Below the pieces are notes generated by a model that worked only from the letters and a program-made list of their open reading frames with translations, was not told the origin of the DNA and searched no databases. 64,000 nucleotides of DNA from Pohlia nutans (taxonomy: Eukaryota; Streptophyta; Bryopsida; Bryales; Mniaceae): NCBI GenBank assembly GCA_022496805.1, contig CM040101.1, positions 8,744,501-8,808,500 on the forward strand. The letters run 5' to 3'. Position numbers and translations under genes: made by a program. Positions 1-10,941 of the stretch are shown piece by piece (position 1 is the stretch's first letter; each line of letters starts with the position of its first letter).

Positions 1-114
1 GAATTGATGTAGTATTTTAAAATAAAAATAAAAAATTCAATTTTTTTGTTTTGTTTCGGGCAGCTCGTTAGATTCGGGCAGCGACCAGAAAATGGTCATT
101 TGAGCGCTTAGGGG
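1..114. mobile_element. Right end of a TTAA-family MITE (window-truncated)
   Basis: The element ends in TTAGGGG followed by TTAA at 115-118, the terminus shared by the TTAA-flanked elements further on. A short palindrome GACCA-GAAAA-TGGTC lies at 83-97, at the same inset from the end as in other copies. The left end is outside the window. Confidence 0.6.
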
Positions 115-247
115 TTAAGGTACGCCTACCTTAATGCTTGATCAGTTCCTGGCCATGGCCAACATGAGCACGAACCTAATGTCGTAATCTTGGTTCAGAA
201 CAATGCTTACACAGGGGCGGAGCAATAATTGTTACGACTTTCATGTT

Positions 248-481
248 TCAAAGGATAGCATAAGTTAAGCTAGCGAAAGAGAGAGATAGAGCGGTTGGTC
301 CCGCCAGCCTCACTAGCATGAGCATCTGTTCCCAGAAGCCGGCATATATAATTTGACGAGAGCCTACTTGGGGTTGGTCTTCCACCTCAATAATTTCATG
401 TGATCCCGTACTTGCCCCAACTGTAGTACAGTACTCACTCTCACTTTGCATCCGCAAGGCTCCCTCGCTCCCTGACACCAC
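248..481 (-). other. Candidate coding exon, 77 codons, unidentified
   Basis: The minus strand is open from an ATG at 481 to a stop at 248. The composition looks coding-like: an acidic N-terminal half, then a hydrophobic stretch near the end (residues about 50-75). I recognise no family. No partner exon, promoter or polyadenylation signal is evident, so it may be a chance frame. Confidence 0.2.
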
Positions 482-3400
482 TCATGATGCAGCTCAAGTG
501 GATCGAGGATTCAAGGGTCGGTCCGTCTGCAAATTATTCACACACTTTCTCATAATAAAGCTCACAAGAAGTTACTCCTGCCATACAGTTTCTCATGTCC
601 CCAGGACAGCATAACATTCAGTAGCCTTCACTCGCTCGCACTGCCTTTACATCCATCCAATGGTATAGAAGTTCATTCAGAAAAGGGATGGACAGAGCCG
701 GCTGCTGGAGGTCGTTGGATTGGAATGAAAAAAGAAAAGGAGAAAAAAACCACCAAAGAAAGAAAAGAAAAAAAAACGCTGCCAACGCCTACCGGCTCGT
801 AGCCTGGGGCATGTAGCACCATTTTACTTTTCAAAAAGAAAACAAATAAATAAAGGCTCTTTTTTTTTCAATTTTTTTAAAAATGTTATCAGCCAACGTT
901 GGTCAACATGCTGCTCCAATGTTGGCATTAAGTCACTACAGTATCTTCTTCATTTTTATTATGTGTTTGGAGCTTTGAGATCTTGTTGACCTTCCCCTCC
1001 CACTTACCTCCGCCTTCCTGTAAAACAAACTAGCTATTGATTCTGTATGGATGATGACGTCGGATATTCTGCATATTTTCCTCAAGGGCAAGGCAGAACC
1101 AGTGAGGGCTATTGAATGTTATGAGAGCTACCAACACATAAGGTGAATAATGTGCCTTTTACCCACGTTAGGCAGTCATGTACCCTTTGTGTACAACATA
1201 GATCACAAATGTACACCATTGCTACATGAAGATGGAATTGTAATCTGGATGGGTGGTAATAGCTACACCGATTATTGACATTCATAACATTCTTTAGCTA
1301 CACTGAATAGCATATTTAGTATCCGACGAGAATTGATGTCTTGTACCACAATTTGTTCAAAAGTAAAGAGAAATAGTGTCCCTTGACATTACATAGGAGT
1401 TTGCCACTTGTCATTCTCACTTTCATTGAGAGTGCCATGTTCTTCCAAAGTAATGAGAGTGATATGAGGTGGCATGCCATATTTATTATAAAGTTGTCAT
1501 ATGTCATTGGAACACTACATTCATTTTTTTTCTTACAAGAACACTATATCTCCCTATATCTCGGTCCCGGTTTAGAAATAGTGTCCTGGTTTAGAAATAA
1601 TGTCCTAGGACACTAAATACGCCATGCAATACTAATTCCCAAGGGTGAATAGTGGGGCTACTAAAGAATGTTATGTTACTGTGACACACACTAACTATTT
1701 ACTCAAGGCTATAACTTTTTACAGAAAGAACATATTTTTACCAATGTCAAAGATATTGGTACTATTGATGTAATAGAATGTCCAAAAACATATTTCGAAA
1801 AAATGTTCAACTTGTATAAAAAGATGTAGCTAATTTAAAACAATTAGTGTGTCTCACAATAATAGGCAGGAGGGCAGGATTTGGCAAATCTACCTTGTAA
1901 TGTGTACATTTCATAATAAAGGTATGTAATTTTTTTACTATAGTATAATTTTTTATTTTGTTTGTTTGGGGGGGGGGGGGGGGGGGGTTGCACAATAGAG
2001 GCAAGCCCAATGTTTAACCCCAAACTTCAGAGTGTTCAGTTTTTGCACGACTAATAGATTCAAACTCACTTTACGTTTTCATCAATGTTTGGATGAAAGT
2101 CATCTAATTTTTTGGAGATACTTCACCAAGTTGTTGTCCTATCTAATAGTTGGATTTAGTGATACTTGAGTACATATTTTTCTAAAATTAAATGTAGAAG
2201 TATGTCAAGTTGTTGACCAAGCCAAAATTGCATTGATTGTAGTTCAATAGTGGCCTTGCATAGATTACGGTCCGGAATGACCTTAAACTACTTAGGTGTT
2301 AGCGAAGAGGTGGGGCAGCGGTTGGATTCCAGTCGAATGTACATCGTGAGGGTTAATACTTCCTTGTTTGGTAAGAACCCTGAGCATGACAAGGATTGCT
2401 CTTGGGCCTCCTATTACATGTTACGGTGGAGGCATCGCTCTTAGTTGAAAATGATTACGAGCATTGAATCTACTAGTAGTCTAGATATTGTAGGAAGAAA
2501 ATCTAAAAAAAATCACATGTGGGAGAGCACTGGTATGTGCTCTTTTTGTTCATAGTGTGATGTTTGTAATTTGTTGTTGTGCAATGGAAATAAAGTGTCT
2601 ATTTGTTTCAAAATAAATAAATAAATAATGCTTTTGATATTGAAAGCAGCCCTTCACTAGCCCTTCAATTTTAGATTTTTGCTTTCTATGTGCAAGGTTA
2701 CATTTTTTTTCATCCCTTCATGATTGCAACTTTATTTATTTGTTTTTCTTTCTTTCTTTGACTCTTCATTTCGTCATTAATCTTTCCTTTATATAAAGGC
2801 ATTTTGTAGTGTGTGTAGGACATTACTGTGGAAGATTGGCCACCGAATGAGCCTTGATTCATATCAACCTTAATTCAACAGGGCCTATGGTATATCTAGG
2901 ACAACTTAGTGTTTGTTTCTTTGGATTGGTTTGGACTAGATTTGATTAGGTACTAAACGAGTGAATAAAGATCTATAAATTTGCCTACTTTGCCTCACTA
3001 CACTTCTCTCAAGCCCAGTCGTTAATAAACCACATATTCACTCTCCGCCACTCAAGTAGGCTCTCTCCTAAATCCTAAAATAATAGTGAACTCAAGTGTA
3101 AGTCAATGAAATTTCTACTTAAAATAATATAGTTTTGACAGTAAGTAGGTTCTATAACAATCAAATCCCTACTACACTAAGTTATGAGATTTGGTAGGAC
3201 CTATGTGAACCACACACATTTCGAGCAACAAGAAATGATCATGAATGCTCCCAAAATATCAAAGGTACCTTGAATTTCAACGGTAAGAGGTCCATTTATC
3301 ATTGGAAAATTGGAAAATTTTCACTGTCTTAGGTCTACTTTTACTAATTATAAAATAAATAAAATAAAATAAAAATTGCAAAAAACTTAAATTTCTTATT

Positions 3401-3503
3401 TTTATTTTTACAAAATTTAGACTAAACGTTCACACATGAGCGCTCACAACTTAAGGCTCACACGCTAGCGTCGTTGAAGTGGTTGTTGTGATGGAAACTC
3501 ATA
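482..3503. other. Gene-free AT-rich stretch
   Basis: I see no supported gene. Contents are purine-rich low complexity at about 725-775, a run of 20 G at 1968-1987, and an (AAAT)n tract near 2610-2630. The short open frames here have no coding character. Confidence 0.5.
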
Positions 3504-3913
3504 CTCCTTCGTCCCATAATAGATTATGCTTTTGAAAAGAATCCAAAATTATTAAGCAAACTAGAATAGTTTGAACATCAAATCTATAAATACAATAGTT
3601 GTCTATCAAAGCAATATCATATTGTTTCGATAGTATATGTGGCATGTTGCATTATAGTGATGTTCGTTGCAATGTGTTCTCTGATACAACAAACATATGC
3701 TAGCATTGATTTTAGCTAGCTCATATGTTGTTTGTAATCTACACATGAGCAAAGACAAGCTTCACCAACAAAAACCATTGTTGTGCAATTGTCTTGTGAT
3801 TTTGTTTTTATAGAATCTGTAAAACAATAACTTCAAATTGAATAAATGATTTGCATCAAGTAATTTGGGAATTTTTTTTCTCAAAAGCATCATCTATTAT
3901 GGAAGGGAGGGAG
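3504..3913. mobile_element. Stowaway-like MITE, 410 bp
   Basis: Terminal inverted repeats start CTCCTTCGTCCCATAATAGA and end with the near-complement finishing GGAGGGAG. Both ends are flanked by TA (3502-3503 and 3914-3915), the target expected for Stowaway (Tc1/mariner) MITEs. Internal DNA is AT-rich without coding capacity. Confidence 0.8.
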
Positions 3914-4790
3914 TATAACATAATGTTTAGTCAAACGTTGATTTTCAACTAGTTCCTAATTTCAAATGAAAATGGTGCCAACCAAAAAAAAGTGTGGGGA
4001 TTATCTTCTCATTCTTAATCCAAGTTACCATTCTTCAAAATTGTTAAAATTGCATTTTTTGCATCACTTTAAAGCTCAAAACACTAAAATTCCAATATAC
4101 ATTGCAGAAAATGTTTTTCTACCAAATTTCTTTCTCTGTGAGTTCAAGAAGCATGCTACCTACACCTTGTTGTTTATCACTGTTATTTACAATTTCCCTA
4201 AAAACTTCATACTATTCAAAGTATTTTTGAAATTACTATGATTTTTACATGAAAAATCTTATAAAATGTATTTTTATATAACTAATCATGAAAAAATCAG
4301 GATAAATTGATTTAACATTACTTTAAGTGAGAAATATACCAAAAAATATAATGTATATTAAAATGTGAGGAATTAATGAGGTTTGACCGGGTAAATGTAG
4401 TGTGGACGCTTAAGTGTTAATGAACTACTGCATAAAAGTTAGAGTTGGGGACTCTGACGTGTCAGCCGGACCAAAAATAAAGGTGATTGATGATGGGCAG
4501 CCAGATCAGGCAGAGAAACGGCATTAATACTAGAACTCAGCCTGGACCAATAATAAGGGAAGGAATGAGTTGGTCATGTCCTTCAAAATGATGCTTCAGT
4601 TGCCTTTCATTGAGAGTCTGGGCTGATTATTTATGCCAGCCATTCATGGATGAATGTGGAGTCGGTGAAGGATGAACGTCAGTCCATTTGTTCAAAACAT
4701 CCAAATAAAAGTAAAATTAAAACTAAATGAGTAGATAGTTGTCCACATCAAGCAGCTACAATGCCCATTTTATCCAATATCATCTTTAAT
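3914..4790. other. AT-rich spacer
   Basis: No gene or clear element is seen. An open frame at 3966-4241 is Lys/Phe-rich low-complexity translation of AT-rich DNA. Confidence 0.45.
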
Positions 4791-4794
4791 TTAA

Positions 4795-5026
4795 CCCTTA
4801 TAGGACCAAGGATTCATGATTTTAAAATTGACAAATTCAATCAATCATATTGTGAAAGATATAATTCACATAGGACCAAATTTTATATCATTGGAATCAA
4901 TGAAGAATATTGCATGTGTTGATACAAAAACAAATAAATTTGAACAAAAGGAACTTCACATAAGACCTACTCAAAACTACCAAGAAAAACATGAGATTCA
5001 ATTTGGGCTTTTTGGTGCTTTAGGGG
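4795..5026. mobile_element. TTAA-family MITE, 232 bp, short form
   Basis: The element begins CCCTTATAGGACC and ends GGTGCTTTAGGGG, with TTAA on both sides (4791-4794 and 5027-5030). The ends match those of the 9,989-10,555 copy, so this is probably an internally deleted relative. Confidence 0.6.
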
Positions 5027-5030
5027 TTAA

Positions 5031-5678
5031 TGTGTTACCAAAATAGCGTGTCATATTGTAAATGAACTAGTGGGACCCGTGCCATTGAACATGTTGATAT
5101 TGGTATAATGTATATAATCTATTATACATTTGAGCAGGGGTTGTCTCCTCAATATATTTTGGACTGGAACAATTGAGTGAGACAACCCATGCTCAAATGT
5201 ATAACAAATTTTTCATTGTCAATTCCTACTCATTTTTGAGTGTATTTGGTCAAAAATTGTCTCCAATAATCCCCTCTCAATATAATGCTAATTTTGTACA
5301 ATTTGTTTTGGTAGATTCAATGGGTAAACCTGTTAAAGCATGTCTTTCTAAATTTCAAATGAAAAGTCTCACCAACTACAAAATATTATGCTTGGATTTT
5401 AAAAGCAAGTGTTTCAATTTGTCACAAAGGTGAAGTTTCATTATTCAAACATTTGAAAAAGTAACTTGTGTGTTTCAAAACTAACCCTTTCTATTATGTT
5501 AGAGAATTGGGTTGCAAATCTATGATTTATTAATTTCATAATTTAAAAACTAAATATGTGGAAAGAGGTAAAAATTGAAAAGATTGACTAAATGGTTAAT
5601 AAATCTACCATAGAAATTCAAACATGCCAACACTAATGATAAAAATGTTGTACTGATGTACTTTGATTTTTTTAAATT
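5031..5678. other. AT-rich spacer between TTAA elements
   Basis: No gene or terminal repeat is recognised. The open frame at 5173-5433 is low-complexity and unrelated to anything I know. Confidence 0.4.
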
Positions 5679-5682
5679 TTAA

Positions 5683-6075
5683 CCCCTAAAAGGATATGCA
5701 TACGAAGTTGCTGCAGAGGTTTACATTTGTACTTATATATTGAAGACTAGAAAATGATGCTGTGATGGTGAATTCTTTTGTAGACGTCAATGTCAATACC
5801 ATTAATGGTATATAATTTTTTCAAAATTTTTGGAGTAATTTAGAGCAACTCTACCATTGCCTGTATATGCTGCAAATATGTATAAATGTGCACAATAGAC
5901 TCCATAGAATACACATAGTGATTCCAATTTTTTTTCCGAAGGTTTCATAATTTTCTTCATCTTTGGGTCTTTCTTTTGCTTTTTGGTTGTTTCAAGTAAT
6001 ATGCATTGCAAAGTGCCTTAATTCATGGTACAATCCCAGTCAAGGCGACATTCCATCCTCAGGGCCCTTTAGGGG
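5683..6075. mobile_element. TTAA-family MITE, 393 bp
   Basis: The ends are CCCCTAAAAGG and CCCTTTAGGGG, inverted repeats of about 10 bp, flanked by TTAA at 5679-5682 and 6076-6079. The right TTAA also serves as the left flank of the next element. Confidence 0.7.
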
Positions 6076-6079
6076 TTAA

Positions 6080-6608
6080 GCCTTTGACGCGTCTGTGTCT
6101 ATATAATGGACAACAAACACATTGCAACCTTTCTCTTGACTAAATCCTATATAGTTTTTCATCCATCCAAATTTCTCTTGGTTCTTGTGCTAGTTGCCTA
6201 TCATTTGCAAAATAAGATATTGTGATGTTTTGAAAAACAACACAATTGGTTTATGTCAAGTTTCATTCTTAGTTTAAAAAGTGAGACGTTAAACATGATT
6301 TTCCAAAGTAAGTAGAGAATCAAATAATGGAAACCATACCATCTCGTAGTGCATGTTATTCCAATTTCATTACAATATTTTTTTGATATTTTTGTGTTAG
6401 TTTGGGATTTCTAATTGAATTTCAAGAGAAAACCTTACAAAATATATTTTAAAATATTAATAAAATATATGATGAATCCAACCGTACCGATGTGATCTTC
6501 ACATTGGTATTTACAACTTGGCTTTGTACATCAACTCCAATTTTTGTTTTTCATCAAACATTTTATAATGAATCTTTAAAAGCAATGTTGAAGTGGGACG
6601 TTAAAGGG
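6080..6608. mobile_element. TTAA-family MITE, 529 bp, shares both TTAA sites
   Basis: The left end GCCTTTGACGCGTC pairs imperfectly with the right end GACGTTAAAGGG. The TTAA at 6076-6079 belongs to the element on the left and that at 6609-6612 to the element on the right. The ends are more diverged than in the neighbours, so the call is less certain. Confidence 0.5.
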
Positions 6609-6612
6609 TTAA

Positions 6613-7345
6613 CCCTTACCTACATGAGCGTCCATTTTTTGGACAATGTATAAGTTTCATCCATGTTTTCTCATCCGTCATGCACTTTTTGCAATGTGAA
6701 TTTTTTAATATAGATTTTATGGAAAGTTAGCTTCATTCATGTGTGATCCGATTAGAAAGGGAATGATTTGTGAAAATTTTATGCCTCATTTCATGTTGTA
6801 GTGAGTCACCCAAAATTTCAAAGATTTGAGTGTAAAAGTGCTCTTAGAAAAGTCAAGTCATAAAATCAAACAACCCAAAAATCTCCAAAAATCACTACAC
6901 CTAGAGTATTACGTTTCAACTAATCACAACAAATTTCATCCACAGATTGTCAATATCTTATTTGTAATTGAATTACAAAAGAGTTTTGAATTTTGAGTTT
7001 CAAATTTTATACAAAATATTGGTGATAGCAATCATAGATCTAACCTCATGGATAGAATCAAAAATTTATAATGTACAACTTTTATTCATACATCAAGTTC
7101 AAAATATCCCTCTTAGTTGCATTTTATAATGCATCTTTACAAAACTGCCGAATTTGGAGAGGGCTCTAGGCATTTAGGGAGAGGGCTCTAGGCATTTAGG
7201 GATAGAAAATTGAATTCAAATGCAAACCTACATAGAGCATATCGAATAAAACTATCATAAAAATCTTTAGAAAATAATTGAAAAAAGATGAAGTCATTAA
7301 GAGTTTGTCCAAAAGTTCCAAAAGCCCAGTTTGGGAATTTTGAAA
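6613..7345. mobile_element. TTAA-family MITE with the roughly 570-bp core, right end altered
   Basis: It begins CCCTTACC after TTAA (6609-6612) and carries the palindrome GTCCA-AAAAA-TGGAC (minus sense) near the left end. Its core (about 6640-7140) is shared with the copies at 9,062-9,630, 18,512-19,078 and 63,170-63,654. The expected right terminus is replaced at 7157-7200 by two copies of a 22-bp unit. The next terminus-like sequence is TTAGAGGTTAA near 7345. Confidence 0.6.
7157..7200. repeat. 22-bp tandem repeat, 2 copies
   Basis: Two perfect copies (7157-7178 and 7179-7200) of a unit containing GGGCTCTAGGCATTTAGG. They sit where the copy starting at 6613 loses its normal right end. Confidence 0.85.
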
Positions 7346-7536
7346 CCATTAGAGGTTAAATACAATAGTCTACTTGATTTAGCCTTTTTAACTACATACC
7401 ATCACAAAAGCAGATTTTCATTTTTATTTTTAATACATAGTCACTCAATCAACATTCAAGTGGCTTTGAGGTTTTACTAAATGGTATTCAACCTCATTCA
7501 TACAGAGATTCACTCATGCATGATGTTTGAAATAGC

Positions 7537-7628
<92 letters not shown>

Positions 7629-7980
7629 CACACCACATAAGACTACCTCGGGGGTTGTACTCTACATTATGTTTGAGAATCACATGCGTTCATGACCCCC
7701 TCTAGAAACCCCTATGTATACAAGGAGTTACATGTCTAAAAACCTTTGTATACATATCTATTTTGTCCTAAATATATGTTTAATTTGAATATACGTCAAT
7801 ATTTTCAGCTCTCAATATGTTTATTGTATGTATACGAAATACGACAGTGTTTGAGTTAATACCCCTTCTGTGCACTCACGTATACTTGTACGTGTTTAGT
7901 ATAGTGCATCCCCGGGAAGACTACTCAAAATGCTTAAATGTTTTTTGAGCTTCTTGGTCCTTCAGAGGTTCACATTGCAG
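7346..7980. other. Spacer holding the AT microsatellite
   Basis: Apart from the AT run I see no gene, RNA or terminal repeats. Confidence 0.45.
7541..7626. repeat. (AT)43 microsatellite
   Basis: An uninterrupted AT dinucleotide run of 86 bp. The Tyr/Ile frame translated across it is an artefact. Confidence 0.98.
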
Positions 7981-7984
7981 TTAA

Positions 7985-8555
7985 CCCCTAATTGCCTAAT
8001 CGACCATATTTGGTCGATCCAAAATTTCAGAGTTTAAAAAAAGTTCAGCCTACTTTAAACGTCTATAACTTTTGCAAAAATAACAATTTTTGGGCGTCAT
8101 TTTTTTTCCCCTTGTAGATATTGAAACTGAGCAACTTTTTCAACAAGAAAATTAGAAAAAACTTTTATTGATTTTCCTCTAAAGCCCTCAAAGTGACAGC
8201 ATCTCAAATTGTCACAATTTTGAAAATCTGCCCAGAATAGAATCTTTAGGTTTTCTATCAAATAGGATTAGTTCTAACATGAACAAGGTAACCACCATGT
8301 AAAACCAATGTTTTTGACCTATCATTCTTGATTCCAAGTCAAAATGACTAAACACGTATTTTTTATGAATTTTCCAAGAAAATTCTTATAAATTGATTAT
8401 TAATTGATTCATAGCATTTCCCAAAATTTAACCATATGGATGTTGTCTTACTATTGTGCTCTACATATGTTTAAAAATTGAAGTTCATAAAAGTTGAGCA
8501 AGATGGACATTATAACACATCTAGCATTTCAAAAAAACCCTTGGGCACTTAGGGG
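7985..8555. mobile_element. TTAA-family MITE, 571 bp, different core
   Basis: It begins CCCCTAATTGCC and ends GGGCACTTAGGGG, flanked by TTAA at 7981-7984 and 8556-8559. The core does not resemble the 6,613 and 9,062 copies, yet it carries the same kind of left subterminal palindrome (ATCGACCA-TATT-like loop-TGGTCGAT at about 8003-8023). Related ends on unrelated cores are typical of non-autonomous elements moved by one transposase. Confidence 0.7.
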
Positions 8556-8559
8556 TTAA

Positions 8560-9057
8560 TGTAGTACACCTTTTAAATAGCTCTGATTCAGAACTAGAAG
8601 GTGAGCTACTGTATGTCTCCCTCATATACAGAAAGGACATATTATTACTCATGCCATTCACATAAATGTAGAGTCACACTAAACATAATTAAATACCCAT
8701 ATAGGTAGATATGATTGACTGTATACAGTAACTAAATGGAGGGCAGGTTTGTACAAAAATGTATATGCTTTTTTTATTTATTGCTTGATTGGTTAATTAC
8801 TTCATTTGAAAAGTTGGAACCAGCCAATTTTAATTTTAATTTTTACGATGGTAGTCTAGCGACTCGCACCTTGGAATGTTGCTAGGTACATAAAAACATG
8901 GGTAGAATCATCCATATACATATACATACATATATACATACATATGCCTTGATGTATACTGACTTTAAATCATTTTTTGGGAGATTAGTGTCAATCAATT
9001 GTCTCTTCTTGCGTTTGCTCTATTTTGGGTACAGTGATGGGCAACCCATATATCAAT
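8560..9057. other. AT-rich spacer
   Basis: No gene or element recognised. A short TATACATA-type repeat tract lies at about 8917-8945. Confidence 0.45.
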
Positions 9058-9061
9058 TTAA

Positions 9062-9630
9062 CCCCTAACTGCCCAACCATGCATATTTTGCATGATGTAC
9101 AGATTTCATCCGCAGTTTCTCATTTGTCATGCACTTTTTGTAGTGTGATTTTTTTATTGAATTTTTTATGGGAAGTTAGCTTCATGTATGTGTGATCCGA
9201 TCAAAAAGGAAACAATTTGTGAAAAAATTATGCCTCATTTCGTGTTGCAGTGTTTCACCCAAAATTTTGAAGATTTTAGTCTAAAAGTGTTCTTGAAAAA
9301 ATAAACTCATAAAATCAAGCATCCAAAAAATCTCCAAAAATCACTACACCTAGAGTACTACATTATAACCCATCACAACAAATTTCATCCCCATACTGTC
9401 AATATCTAATTCGTAATCGAATTACAAAATATTTTTTTATTTTATGTTTCAAAATTTATAGAAAAATACTAGTGATAGCAATCAGAGATCTAACCGTATA
9501 GATTGAATCTAAATTTCAAAATGTATAACTTTTATTCATACATCAAGTTCCAAATATTCATGTTAGTTGCATTTTATAATGCATCTTTGCAAAACTGCCC
9601 AAACTGGACATAGGTGAGGACGTTTAGGGG
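9062..9630. mobile_element. TTAA-family MITE, 569 bp, complete core copy
   Basis: It begins CCCCTAACTGCCC and ends GACGTTTAGGGG, with TTAA at 9058-9061 and 9631-9634. It carries the subterminal palindrome CATGCA-loop-TGCATG and shares almost its whole length with the copy at 18,512-19,078 in inverse orientation. Confidence 0.8.
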
Positions 9631-9634
9631 TTAA

Positions 9635-9984
9635 GATCAATTTATTTTAAGTTTAAAATAAATCTAGGGCATGAGTAGGGGGTTAAACAAACTTTAGTTT
9701 CCATTTTAAGAAATTGTAGATTTTTTTTTCTATTTGATAAAAGAATATGGAATCACATCTTGTCTTGATTACTTCTTTTTCCTTATGTAGGAAAAATAAG
9801 TCCTTGAGCAAACTCCCACTTTTAAGATGCAAAACAACTTCTTTTCTCAGTTTATGGCATTTCTACCTTAACCTCTAATTGGCCTAAGCATCTAAAACGC
9901 CCTATATTACCATCCTCATCATTGTACTTTGCAATGGTGACATTTTCTCATTTAACTATAGATTTTTGATTGCATTATATCATT
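9635..9984. other. AT-rich spacer
   Basis: Nothing supported. A degraded terminus-like TTAACCTCTAATTGGCC occurs near 9869. Confidence 0.35.
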
Positions 9985-9988
9985 TTAA

Positions 9989-10555
9989 CCCCTAAAGGAC
10001 CACAACTATGTTTCTCTCCAAACACTCCAAAGTATCCTTTCTCATAAAAAGACAAACAGTTTTTGATCTAAAACCTTTTTGACTGATTCAACCGTAGGAT
10101 ATTTCAACCAACTTGAATTTATTACAACTTAAAAAAATTCAACCATTCAGGGTTCTTCAATAGTAAGATTATAAGCTTATAAGTTGGTTGCACTTTTTTT
10201 TTTGGCTTGTTGCCCCAAGTTTGAAACTTTCTGAAAATGCCCAAAATGCAAAGTTTAGTCTCAGATTTGGTAAAATGAATTTGGCAGTTGTGTATATGGG
10301 GCTGTTAGCTCATTGTGTACAAAAATTCAGATGCATAGCTCATTGTATGAAAATTTTCAGGATTTGCTCGCAATTAGGTTTTTCACCTTTGCATGATTGT
10401 ATCTTTTGATCTATACATCATCTACGTACGCAAATTACAATCCCATCTTCGTTACAAAGAGTAGAATCACCACAAAAAATCTCAATAATTGAGGATCAAT
10501 ACTCATTCCATACTAAGCTGATCGAACTTAGAAAATCAGCCTTGGTCCTTTAGGG
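9989..10555. mobile_element. TTAA-family MITE, 567 bp, GGACC-ended subfamily
   Basis: It begins CCCCTAAAGGACCA and ends TTGGTCCTTTAGGG, inverted repeats of about 14 bp, flanked by TTAA at 9985-9988 and 10556-10559. The right TTAA abuts another element directly. Confidence 0.75.
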
Positions 10556-10559
10556 TTAA

Positions 10560-10937
10560 CCCTTAAACGTCAACCCCGGCCCCAGGGGCTTGGTTTATTG
10601 GAATAATTGGAGATAGAGGTTTCATTTCTCAACCAAATCAAGCGAGACTTGTTGCGTTGGAAAGCTACTGAAAAAGCGATCTAGATTCCAAATTTTCGCC
10701 TCATTTGAGAGATTGTGGAATCGTTGGTAAGCAATCAAAGTTATCAAATTGAACAAGTTTTGAGGTTGGGGCGGCTGAAGTTCAGCAGTGCTGCAGTGCT
10801 ACAGTGCTACAGTGCTACAGTGCATGCCGCAGTGCACTGCAGAGCCGTTTTTGATTTTTTTTTGTTTTTTTTTTTTTTCAAAAAAATTTAGATTCTTTCC
10901 GGGCTGCCCACCCAGGACCCAAATTGTCGTTTAAGGG
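10560..10937. mobile_element. TTAA-family MITE, 378 bp, abutting the previous one
   Basis: It begins CCCTTAAACG and ends CGTTTAAGGG, flanked by TTAA at 10556-10559 (shared) and 10938-10941. It contains a five-copy 8-bp repeat and is more GC-rich than its neighbour. Confidence 0.7.
10786..10825. repeat. 8-bp tandem repeat CAGTGCTA, 5 copies
   Basis: Five consecutive units of CAGTGCTA or a one- or two-base variant. They lie inside the TTAA element and are followed by a small CAGTGCACTG palindrome. Confidence 0.9.
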
Positions 10938-10941
10938 TTAA

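Noticed and set aside
7481..7705. 74-codon frame with a long Tyr-Ile run
   Set aside because: Translation of the AT microsatellite.
4791..10941. CCCTAAA/TTTAGGG motifs as interstitial telomere repeats
   Set aside because: They occur singly at element ends in inverted pairs next to TTAA, not as tandem arrays, so they are transposon termini.
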